DNA from: Inonotus obliquus
Taxonomy: Eukaryota > Basidiomycota > Agaricomycetes > Hymenochaetales > Hymenochaetaceae
Assembly (NCBI GenBank): GCA_032164295.1
Contig: JAJHTX010000006.1
Span: 248,001-312,000, forward strand
Length of the DNA stretch: 64,000 bases
Reading direction: 5' to 3'
Shown: piece after piece, positions 8,901-19,083 of the stretch
How positions within the stretch are numbered: position 1 is the first letter of the stretch
Layout: the number at the start of each line of letters is the position of its first letter
Notes under the pieces: model-generated
Seen by the model: only the letters and a program-made list of their open reading frames with translations
The model's database searches: none
What the model was told of the DNA's origin: nothing
Made by a program: the position numbers and the translations under genes

Positions 8901-11753
8901 CTAATTCTGCAGGATGTTCCAAAGTCTGTCCCAGGTGACGCAACCTCCGAGTGTATCGTTGTCGAATTCCTCGTCCAGTATAGGTTTCCCACGCATTTCC
9001 GCCTTTCTAGCGTCTAGGAAATCCTTCCTTCTATTCAGGCCATCAGAAAACATACTCTGTAAGTGTTTCGCCCAATCCAGAGCCACCGATTCGTAGAACG
9101 TTTGGAAATTAAGTGTAACCGATTGGAATAGCCAATCACGTTTGACTGACAGGAGTACTTCGTCATCGGGGTTGGTCCAAGTCTTCAGGACTGAGCTGTT
9201 CACTTCCTCCCCGTCGGAAAATCGACATCCGATCCAGCATATGACGTAGAAGAATGATTCCCAGTCGTATCGTTCTAGGTGAATGGGAGGTGGATTGGAT
9301 TCTAGCAGCTCCCATGCCATGAATGGTCGAGTCCCTGAGCGTGAGGCCGTATGTTCTTCGGCCGGTAAACTGCGCATCTCAGCAAGATCATAGTCAATGA
9401 GGACGCCGCAAATCGACCCATCATTATAGTAGCGAACCATACAATTGTCGACGCTGACATCGCGGTGGAGAATGCGTTTCTCGCAGAAGAACAGGAAGTG
9501 ATGGACTGAGTTTAGTGTTAGTTTGGGCTCATCGCGGAAGCTACGGGACTCACCGAGCACCAAGTCACGCATTGCCTGTTTGAAATCGTCCACTCTGGTC
9601 ACACTTTTCAGAGGCACCAGGTACTCCATGACGATGGAACGACAGACACGATTGACTTTGTTGAACTCTTTTCTGAATTCTTTGTCGTTGCGCATTACCC
9701 TCCATCTAAAAGAATGCATCTTCTTAAGATCGTCGATTTCCTTCGCCAAGTAGACCATCGGGAGACTATCTTCCAGTTTTCTGTTCCCGTACTTCCTCTT
9801 CAACTCTGGATCGGCATCGAGCTTTTGTAGCGCTTCCCGCCCTGCCCTCAGGATCTTATCCTCCGCGCATCGCCTCTTCAGAGGCCAGCTGATTTTGACG
9901 GCATACACCCTATTCGGTGCATCTTTGTCCAAGGTGTTGCACGTGGCGAAGAATACGGAGCTTCCGCTGGTGACCAAGCCATATGGAGGCCTCCTTCCGC
10001 ATGGACCGTGCAGACGAATAGTGTGCTTTGGAACGATCAGGTCATATCTATGTTTTCCCAGCCGATTCTTGAACTGTTCATCCGCATCGTCTGAAACAGG
10101 TACTCTGGTCCCTCCCCCCTGGTGTTCCGCAGCATCTGAAAGCCCCTTCTCGCTGGATTTGGTCTCAGCCTCTCTATCGCCTCCATCGGAAGCCAACTGT
10201 TGAGACTCAATGGGAGGAGTCGGAGGTGGGCCTATTTCGGATTGTTCCTCGAGATTTTTCTGTTGACCTTCCTCAATATAGGACTCTGTATAAACCAGAG
10301 AACCCCCGCCATCCCTTCCGGACATGTCTTCAATGCTTCCGTCACGAGCATCTGCCCAATCAATATGTCGCTCCTCCGATACATGAGTGAGAGGCGAAGA
10401 GCCCATGCCCAAATCGCTTGAATTGAGGCATTGATTTTTACTCTCTTCGGATAGCGATGAGGGTGACGAATTGTAGCAGATAGACGAGTTGGTCGCATCT
10501 ACTGCTCGCAAGTCCTTGAGAAAACCACGCTGCCAAGCCGTCATACAAGCCAATGATTTGAGGAGTAGAGTAAATTGGTACAAGTCTTCGACGAAGTTGA
10601 GTTCTGTTGAGTATATGGGAGGACCAGCGCGATCATAGTATGCCATTATTAGTGTGCCATCTGTTATAAGGCATTCTATGACATGACGACGATTCGTAAG
10701 GGCCGACAACTGGTCCACGGCGTATTTGGCCCCGCAGACTCGAAGATCGGTGCGCATCTCTGTGTCCTCCAGCTTCGGTCTCTTTCGACTACTCGTCTCT
10801 GATTCCATTTCCTCCAGCAATGCGCGTTTCCCGGACGAACGTGAGGCTTCTGTCGACGATGAAATGCTTTGCATCATTAAATGAGAGGATGAGATTCCGC
10901 CTTTGTTTTTCGCGGAACCAGCACGTGGCTTAACTTTGCTGCCCCGAGGTTTACGTTTAGTGGACAGTGTGTGAGCGCTCAGTGGAATACCAGAATTCTC
11001 GGAGTTGAAAGTCGAGCCAGCGTTCGAGAATGAGCCGCCAAAAAGTATCTCGTGGAGCCTCCTCTTGAACTCGGCAACGATTTGGACATCATCCCAGCCC
11101 CATGAAACGAAGGGTTTAATAGCTTTCTTCTCGCCCCCGTTCTCATTTTCTACGTCCTCGTCCTCGTTTTCCACGTCCTCGTCCTCATCTTTGACACCAT
11201 CATCCTCGCTCTCAATTTCCTTGCCCTTCTTCTCGTCCCTTCTAGGAGGCCCGCTCTTATTGTAGTCCTTCCAGCGTCCGTTGATGACGTTCTTGTGATC
11301 CTTCGGCACAGCAATGACATCCGGTTTTCGTTTGCTGTTGTACACCCCATCGATATACCTGGGGTCGCTCCGGACGAAAAGAATATTCGATTTCTCGATT
11401 TCTCCGATGATGTGGTTTGCTAGATCGCAGAACGGTCCGTACCGATCCATCTCATTCTTCACTTTCTGGCAGAAAGTCTCCCGTAAATCCAGCACCTTTT
11501 GACTCTGAGCGAGAGCTTTAACCTTTTCATCATTCCCTTCAATTTCCCGCATCTTTGCTCCCAGGCCCTCGAGGAAAACCTTCATCTCGATGGTCTTCGC
11601 CCCGGAAATATCGTGTCTGACGTACCGATCAACGACTGGAACAGTGGCTTCAAAGGAGACATCCTGGCTATAAGCAGAGAGTCCACGAGACCATGGCGTA
11701 GAATGGAAGCTGGAGACAGCAGATGCAGAGGCTAGTACATCAGCACCAGACAT
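8901..11753 (-). CDS. FunK1-A: full-length fungal-type protein kinase
   Basis: Predicted 934-aa FunK1-family kinase. The start is placed at 11753 (MSGADVL), which matches the start of FunK1-B and F. The open frame runs further upstream, but only through an inserted TIR element. A 48-bp intron (9506-9553, GTGAGT...CAG) has a length divisible by three and no stop, so it is easily missed. Kinase landmarks are the beta-3 lysine in YAVKISWP (K620), catalytic loop HRDVSVDNCMV (D749), DYDLAE in place of DFG, and PFMAWELL as the APE-like segment. The N-terminal half holds RKPDV (D145) and VAEFK (E228, K230), then an acidic and Ser-rich linker with KRPKLED-type basic clusters. An 834-bp element sits 50 bp upstream of the start. 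Substrates of this family are not established. The catalytic residues look intact. Confidence 0.85.
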   Translation of the reverse strand: MSGADVLASASAVSSFHSTPWSRGLSAYSQDVSFEATVPVVDRYVRHDISGAKTIEMKVFLEGLGAKMREIEGNDEKVKALAQSQKVLDLRETFCQKVKNEMDRYGPFCDLANHIIGEIEKSNILFVRSDPRYIDGVYNSKRKPDVIAVPKDHKNVINGRWKDYNKSGPPRRDEKKGKEIESEDDGVKDEDEDVENEDEDVENENGGEKKAIKPFVSWGWDDVQIVAEFKRRLHEILFGGSFSNAGSTFNSENSGIPLSAHTLSTKRKPRGSKVKPRAGSAKNKGGISSSHLMMQSISSSTEASRSSGKRALLEEMESETSSRKRPKLEDTEMRTDLRVCGAKYAVDQLSALTNRRHVIECLITDGTLIMAYYDRAGPPIYSTELNFVEDLYQFTLLLKSLACMTAWQRGFLKDLRAVDATNSSICYNSSPSSLSEESKNQCLNSSDLGMGSSPLTHVSEERHIDWADARDGSIEDMSGRDGGGSLVYTESYIEEGQQKNLEEQSEIGPPPTPPIESQQLASDGGDREAETKSSEKGLSDAAEHQGGGTRVPVSDDADEQFKNRLGKHRYDLIVPKHTIRLHGPCGRRPPYGLVTSGSSVFFATCNTLDKDAPNRVYAVKISWPLKRRCAEDKILRAGREALQKLDADPELKRKYGNRKLEDSLPMVYLAKEIDDLKKMHSFRWRVMRNDKEFRKEFNKVNRVCRSIVMEYLVPLKSVTRVDDFKQAMRDLVLGESRSFRDEPKLTLNSVHHFLFFCEKRILHRDVSVDNCMVRYYNDGSICGVLIDYDLAEMRSLPAEEHTASRSGTRPFMAWELLESNPPPIHLERYDWESFFYVICWIGCRFSDGEEVNSSVLKTWTNPDDEVLLSVKRDWLFQSVTLNFQTFYESVALDWAKHLQSMFSDGLNRRKDFLDARKAEMRGKPILDEEFDNDTLGGCVTWDRLWNILQN

Positions 11754-11803
11754 TGTGAATGGTGAAAGTCGTGAACGGTGAAAGTCAACAACAGCAACAC
11801 CAC

Positions 11804-12637
11804 TGGTACCTGGCACGGCCTATGTAATTTCCGTGACATTCCCACGGTCCCTCCCATGGCTAAGCGGCGATCGACGCACGGATTCACCTGTTTCACTTTT
11901 TGTTTTGAGATTCGATGGCTTGTCCTGTCCTCCACCACACTAAATAAAATCCGAAAAAATATCCAAAAATTATTTTTTGAGATTCTGAGCAAGACTGTCA
12001 AAAAAAATCAAAAACAATACCTACCAAATGTCAAGATATGGCGATTTTAGATGCATATATAAATAACTAAGACATTTCTACAAAATTTTTTTTGTACAAA
12101 ATCTTTATTTTTCCTTAAGATTCAGATATGTGAAAGAAACACAATGAAAGAGCACGAATTCATTGAACTATTAAGCATATATGCTGCTGTGTCTATTGTA
12201 TATGCTGATCTCCACACCAGTAAGTCGATTTTTTTCGCAAATTGTTGACAGGACTACCCTAATACACTCATACATAGTGCACAAGCAGTTTTAAAGGTGT
12301 TTCATAAGTGTTTTCAGAGGAAGATATGGTCGTGCAAAAAAGCCAAAATAAGATCACGTGACACATAAACGAAAACAGACATGTGTATTCTGCTTGAACA
12401 TCACCTACAATAGATTTGTACTTGATATATTTCACATTGGATAGCTATTCTAAGCCTTTTTGTGTTGAAAGAAAGGGACAAATAACTCGAACTCTGTGGA
12501 ACTACATATTCAAGGGATTTAGTGGGGGACGGAAAGTGGTCCATGAAGATCGACGCAAGTTACCATAAATGGAAATTATGTAAAACTCCGACCGGGTAAA
12601 AGTGTCACGGATTTTTCACAGGCCGTGCCAGGCACCA
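11804..12637 (-). mobile_element. 834-bp TIR element, copy 2, in the FunK1-A promoter region
   Basis: This is the inverse-oriented twin of 7691-8524. It is flanked by its own perfect 7-bp duplication ACACCAC (11797-11803 and 12638-12644). Because the two copies have different duplications, they inserted independently. It lies 50 bp upstream of the FunK1-A start codon and so separates the gene from its original promoter. Confidence 0.9.
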
Positions 12638-12891
12638 ACACCACAGACCCGTCCATCACCACAGCAGATCACGTGCATAAAACGTGACCCCCGTGCCGCG
12701 TAAAATTGAGTTAAATCAAATTAATTAATTATTAAATCAATCGAACTAATGCATGTCGTCCGTCCCCTTAGAAAATTTTACATATGAATAGTACGCACAC
12801 CTGACAAGCAAACCACTCAGGTCCGTAGACAGCGCAGAAGGGTGCGTAACCTTGGAAAAATCATGAAAGTGCGCTAAATACAACTCCGTAA

Positions 12892-15800
12892 CTAGAAACC
12901 ACTAGCTGTCACCCGCAGCTGCTCCAGCTTCTTCAGCACCTCACCAACTGTACGATCCAATTCGGCGGCAATAGAAGACTGCTTACCCGCAGGCAGACGC
13001 GCGAACTGTTCGCAGAGGTCGCCATCCACCACGGCCTTAACAGGCGCATAATATCCACGCCATGCAAGGTGGTCACGTCCGACAAGGCTCAGTTTCTCGG
13101 AGCGCATGTGTTGCTCGAGGGTAGACAACAGATCTACATCTTCCTTTGATACGAACGGCACGAGAATCCCGATCGTTCCGTGAAGACAGGTATATAGTAA
13201 TACTTCGCGGCCACCAGCGACGAGTGATATTTTATGGATGCTCGTCACAATATCGCCAACATGAAAGTGAGATATCATCTTCGTCTTATGGGGCGCTCCC
13301 ATCAGAATACCCTTCTCGTGAAGGATTCCTGCTCCAGTTGGATCCTCGTCAACTTGATCCGACACTTTCTGGTCTAGTCGATTAACGAACACGTTGCCGA
13401 ACTTGTCGCCAGCTGCAACAGTCATATAATCTACCATCACAACGGAAGTAGTCCAGTGAGGTTGAGTATCGTCTGCGAAGACAAGGAGTCGGTTTTCAGG
13501 GGGTTTGTAGACGGCATATACGACGGATTCTTGCATATCGCCCACGATTATCCGCGAGCCCTGCGTGTTGAGAGTGACAATTGCGGACCCGTAAGTCTGC
13601 AATGAAGTGCGTCAGTCCAGCTTCAAAGAACAGGACCGCAGAACGTGCCTTAGCCTCGACCTTCCGCAGGAGTTTTTTCTTCCCCATATCGTAGAGTCGC
13701 AAAGACTTTCCCACTCCGGCACATAGTCTACCCTGGAAGGCCATCAATGCCATCGGGACATCGTCTGTTTCGGTCTGTCAACAGAAATGAGTAAGACACT
13801 GGAGGATGTGTGAATGGGAAGGAATGTCTACCTTGTGTACCAATTCCAGATCCGTACCGTTGCTCGTAAAGGCATATGTGCGTATATACCCACTGGAGCA
13901 AGAGCGCGGCGCCAGGAAAGTTGATGAGGCGGTTCCAACGCACAAAAATAGCTCATTATTCCTGGCTGAAAACGGTACAACTGCAATGGAGAAAGCCGCC
14001 TCGTTGTTATCAAGGTGAATCACCTTTACAGTTGCTTTGTTCATGGGATCAAGAATCCTGATACATGATCCCCAAGTACCTGCCGGTGCCTTCGGTCGAC
14101 CGAAGACGTCAATAGGAAGGCCAACAACATTTTCATCAATCCTAACCCCTTTTAGGCGCTTAAACTACATTAGAACGGGAATAGTCCAATCCACCAACAA
14201 GATCGCTCACCAGCTCGTCTAGCTTTTGCCTTGCATCTTCATCACCCCAGACACGATGATCGGCTTCAATCATGTAGAAGTATGGATGTGTCGGATGGGG
14301 GATGAACTTTCGAGGGGTGTATGATAACGGCATTGACTCTTGTTTGAGCTTCGTCCCAAGTTTTGGAATCTGGAATATACTGCAAGATGTATCAGCGAAT
14401 TGCTCAAGTATGATGAAAGGTGATACAAATAAATATCAGTAGGAACAATTGGTATGAAATTCTGGAACTTTCGACATCTGCCTTTGGCATTGCGATCCCT
14501 TGGTTTCATCACAGACACGGACGGGAAGCGATACCCACCGGAGTACACTTCCAGAAATACCAATCAAGCCCTCAGGGCACAATTCAGCGGAGAATTCCCA
14601 AGCGTGGTTTAGGGTCTCGAAGATCAACGGAGTAAAGTGCAATAAACCTTGGTGCGTGTAATTAAGCCAGGACCGTGATGACAAAGCCAAGATGGAGGGG
14701 TTTCGTTGAACCTGCACCCGCATCAGTTTCACCGGGTTCGTGCCCAAGAACCTGCGAGTCTAATCAGGACAATCTCACAATAATAGATGCATCTATACTC
14801 ACCTTGTTCGAGTGTCTGTCAATTGGCCGTTCACTGGATCAAGTACTGTTCGAAGGAGTACGCCATTCTGCAATCCAATGTTGACGAACATTGTTGGTTG
14901 GTTTTTGTCAATACTTGAGTCAAGCATATCTGCGATACAGATTGCCGACGGGGGTGCCGTGAGTGCTTGCAGGCTGATCGTCTCTAACGTGCTTTCCGGA
15001 TCGAGTGATACGATGCGGACTGTCTGGTCCTCACAACCCACAGCTAGGTATGGCGTCCTCTGTCTGCCAGGTGGAACTTCGCCCACACTAAGCGCAAGGA
15101 CGGTGCTTCCCATAGCTTTGCGATCCTGGTATTCGTTGAGCTGGCCTTCTAGGTCGAGCTCGAAATAAACAAGCTCCGCCGAGCTCAGGGCGACCACCAC
15201 TTGTCGCTTGTTTGTGGTGGCTGCGACAATAGTGCGACCTTGAGGAACCTTCCACTCGTTCACTCGACGGTCAGCGAGCACATGTCGGATACCATGTGGA
15301 TGGACTTGTAATAGTGCATCAGATCCGATCTGCTGAACGGCGAGTGTTGGCGCGGAGGAGAGGAAACCAGTGTCCTGAACTTCTTCAATAGTTTCACCGA
15401 TTGATAGAACGAGAGTCCCGTTGACGAAGGAGAGGATGATATAAGAATCGTAAGGATCATCCTCCTTAACGCGCGTGGTCCAAACAGCGTTTGGGATACC
15501 AGGAAGGTCAGAGCTGACAACCTCTTCGACCTCAAGACCATGTCGGAGTGTCCTAAATGTAGATCGTGCACCTCTTCCACAGGCTGCGTAGATTTGAGGC
15601 GTGTCGCTGTTGGGTAATATATTCATTACCTTAGAATCGATGATGGGACACAACGAATCAATCTCATCAACGAGAACGAGATTGTCCAAAGGTCGCGGTT
15701 TAAAGTAAGCATATGGTAGTGGGGCGGAGGGATCGCCCATGCCGAAGCTAGGGTAGTCGGTCGAGGAAAACTCGGGCTCGTTATCATCATCTCCGAGCTT

Positions 15801-17120
15801 TTGGAATTGATACAGGTAGCTTTGCCAGATGTCAGTACTTGATGCGCCATGTAGACGGAAATAACATACTGGTTGCCGAACTCGGAAGCAGCGAAAAGGA
15901 AGCCTGACTTCAAAATGCAGAGACTGGATGCCACTGGAACAGTGTCAAAGTACTTAATCTTCAGCGCCCTTACGTCTTCGTCCTCATGGTCGATGGTGAC
16001 CTTGTACAAGTCACCTTCCTCACTCTGGAGGAGGAAGAAAAAGGCACCCTGCAATGGACATTAGCAAGCATGCCGCCAACATGGTGGGCATTGACTAACC
16101 TTCATTTTATGCATAACTGCAGAGACGATGATCAAACCTCGCTCTTTGTCTTCTAGAGGATGACGTCTATGAGGAATTGGAACCCGGTGCTGCGTGGAGT
16201 CCATATTACGATAAATTATGTGATCTTCGCAACAAACAAGAACACCAGACGGGCCATCAAAGCGGTCAGACGAAGCCAGCTGACCTCCGGGAACTTGTAC
16301 GAGAAGGTTTGCTCGCGGATCTGTTGGTCCAGACCATTTGCGCACAACATGGTTAAGACCAAGATCCAGCTCATAGAACGTCAACATCTACGATGATTCA
16401 CGATAAGTTGAAAGCGGAAAACGTTCGATAACTTTCGTCATACCTTTTCGGCGTTATTGAATGCTTCACCCGTTGGATCCTGATCCGACTCCGAGTAATC
16501 AACTTCAAGGGCCGCGAACAACGGGTTTTCAAAACCAACGTCGACTCCAACGATATGATGTATAATCGCTGCGTTCTTGTGGGCTTCCAATGGAGAGGAA
16601 ATAGTCAAGTTGGCTGCAGCGTCGCGGTTAAGGATGTATACAAGCTTCGCTTTCTCGACAGCTGAAATCATGACACTACGTCCTTTCGGATCGGTCGCTA
16701 GGTATTGTCCCGGGACGATACGTCGAGCACCAGACTTCCCAAATGTTTCCTGGTGCAACTTGATGAAGCTGCTTGTTTTGGGGTCATACTCAAGTATGAT
16801 AATCCGACCAGAATCTGAGCCTACTATGGCGTAGTCTGAGAAAAGGCAGCGTGAATCACGACGAACAGTGGTTGAAATACGCACACGAGCTCACCCTTCG
16901 TTCCACCCGTTAATCTGAAGGGAGCCAAAGAACGAATAGATCCAAATACATCGTTGGCGATTACAGTTGCAATCTTACCCGTCTGAGGGTCCGGTCGAAG
17001 AAGCTCGAGACGTGTTCCATGCGAGACGATGATTTCCTGTTGTCGAGCACCAGAGAAGTTACCGACAATGGCATGTGTCGCCGCGGTTGGTGGTTGTAAA
17101 GTGAGGTTATAAAGATGCAT
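12892..17120 (-). CDS. RSE1: Splicing factor 3B subunit 3 (Rse1/SF3b130)
   Basis: This protein of roughly 1,200 aa is spread over at least ten exons, with typical GT-AG introns of about 50-70 bp. It starts [14 protein letters not shown] at 17120 and continues with [20 protein letters not shown], the conserved SF3B3 opening. The middle exons give beta-propeller repeats ([39 protein letters not shown]). The end contains the CPSF_A-type region (DRLDQKVS-like VNRLDQKVS, ending VTASGF). The protein is a scaffold of the SF3b part of U2 snRNP, binding the branch-site machinery in the nucleus. It is single copy with no frame damage visible. Exon joints read include [13 protein letters not shown] and [14 protein letters not shown]. 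It lies head-to-tail with SSR4. Confidence 0.93.
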
Positions 17121-17300
17121 GACGAAAAGCACACCAATGGGTTGGACCGCTCAAGAACAAGTTTGGTCACAGAAAGAAAGAAAGAAAGAACCACATCGCC
17201 AGTTTCCCACGGTTACAATTACTAACAACTATTCCTCGAGGAATATGACTGTCATAAAAGCTACACAGGATCTAATAAGACATCACTCGAGAGCACCAGA

Positions 17301-18833
17301 TCAAACTTCTATGGGTGCGGGACCTAAGCTTGTCATTGATATATCACCTCCCAACTCGACGCTTTCTGTTCGTTCTCGTTCTCGAGCCGCTTCCTTGCGC
17401 TCGTCAGCCTTCGCCGTGAGCTCCGCAACCTCTTTCTCAAGTTTTCTCTGAGATGGTGGTGAATGGATTAGAGACAAAGAGCACAGGTGAGGGACATTGA
17501 CGTACGATCTTGTCATTAATGTCATCCTCGTTAAAGCAGGCATAAGGACTTGGTTTTTCCTTTGGTTTCTTGTCGCCTTCAAACACACACATCCTCACCA
17601 TCTACTGAAACATATGAAGAGTGGAGAGGCGCACCAAAAGCAGCGTACATAAAGACCTCGTTCATGTACTCATGATTCCGCTTGTAGCGGGCCAACGCAA
17701 GAGATCGTGTTGAGATATGATCGAGTTCATCTTCGAGAAGTTAGTGAAAGGCGGTTAGAAAGCAATACAACTACCACATACCTCCCGAATCCTCATCATG
17801 AAGCGCAGCTTGCTGTTGATTCATGGGATCGAGTGATAAGTCGGCCATGAAGAACGAGACCACAAGGCAAAGTAAGGTATATTGCGGGGAGCAAAGTGGA
17901 AGGGACACATCACGTACTGCATGCGCAGGGAGACCTGACGTCCGCTCCCGAGCCTGTCTTCGTTCGAGAGCCTCCATCTCACGATTCTGGTGCGCAAGCA
18001 TTGCTGCCTGGTGCTGGATTCCTCCACCCATGCCAACCATCCCAGGAACTCCGGCTCCTGTCCCCATCGCTTGGCCAGGGTGCATTGCTCGTTGCGCCGG
18101 CAGGATGACCTTATGTCCCATTTTCTCCCCCGCGACATACATGGCGGGTTCGTTGATGGGCCGTAAAGGGTATTGTCGAACTGGTTGAGTGCGAAGTGCC
18201 GGAATTATAGCTGGAGAAAGACCGGTTCGCCGTCAATGCACAGAGTTTCCGCGACATTCAAGATAGACATAAACATACGCATGTTTTGCCCAGCGGAGTA
18301 ATGCACCAAGTATAGCTGCGGGTTTCCGCCCTTTATGAAGCGGAATCGTCGACGCAGACGAAACGCAGCAGTATCAGCAGATTCTGGGATGAAACCATAC
18401 TTAATCTCAGAAACTTCAAGCTCCTGAAGGTAGATCACAAAAGATTAGCACACTCTTGCATTTTCTATGTGCAAAGCTTACTGACGCGACCACCGCCGGC
18501 TGCTATGGAATACCGGTTTTCCTGTTCTTGGTAACGAATACCATCATTCGGATACGCCCTCTGTTGAGGCAGCAGATATACGATGAATAGACTTCCTTCT
18601 TGTGGCCTATCGATATACGCCCATTGGAATGGTACTCCCACGGCTAGCTGATGTGCCTTTACCAGATATTGTACCGCTGCTTCGTAGGTCACTTGAACAT
18701 GCACACCGAGTGGTTCAGGGTACCGCAGACAGAGCTCATTCTGAAACAAGGTGTAAACCTAGGTCATTAGATGTTCAATGAATAATCATATATTACCCAC
18801 AAAAAGCGATGTTGCACCGGCGTTTGCTTGCAT
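17301..18833 (-). CDS. SSR4: SWI/SNF and RSC complexes subunit Ssr4-like
   Basis: The sequence resembles fungal Ssr4, a subunit of SWI/SNF and RSC chromatin remodellers. The start is placed at 18833 (MQANAGATSLF), joined by a GTGGGT donor to NELCLRYPEPLGVHVQ. The N-terminal domain continues with AYIDRPQEGSLFIVYLLPQQ and, in the next exon, ELEVSEIKYGFIPESAD and LYLVHYSAGQNMRMF. The C-terminal part holds a Gly/Met-rich stretch, a charged ALERRQARERT helix, DELDHISTRSLALARYKRNH and a Glu/Lys coiled coil, ending APIEV at 17301. There is an apparent net loss of one base in frame near 18207 with no plausible intron (see findings). Otherwise the gene looks intact. The 3-prime end is about 180 bp from the RSE1 start. 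Confidence 0.82.
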
Positions 18834-19083
18834 TGTGAATGGGAGTGTTCGCGGACACGGTTCGTTCGCTCATGTCCATTGCCATAAGAAAACATGTGAC
18901 ATGACCTCGTGACGCGTGATAAACCCAAAGCGGATCCAACACTCGAAGGAACTCACACTCACTACTTACTATCACACGACAAATTGACTGCCTAATTCCA
19001 CCGCAGCTGCGTAGCGCAGCATGGACACTCTAGTTACTCTTTTTGCTTTATAAGTCAAGACTACAGGGAGCCTCAAGGTTGAT
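18834..19083. promoter_or_regulatory. Compact divergent promoter region between SSR4 and MED12
   Basis: Only 250 bp separate the start codons of SSR4 (minus) and MED12 (plus), so both must be driven from this spacer. No TATA box stands out at the expected distance on either side. Both products are parts of nuclear transcription machinery. Confidence 0.55.

Noticed and set aside
11754..11816. In-frame N-terminal extension of FunK1-A by 21 codons
   Set aside because: The extension enters the inserted TIR element; the MSGADVL start is shared with B and F.
7691..12637. FunK1-A as cargo of a single composite transposon bounded by the two 834-bp elements
   Set aside because: Each element has its own different 7-bp duplication, so two separate insertions are better supported; mobilisation as a unit is not shown.
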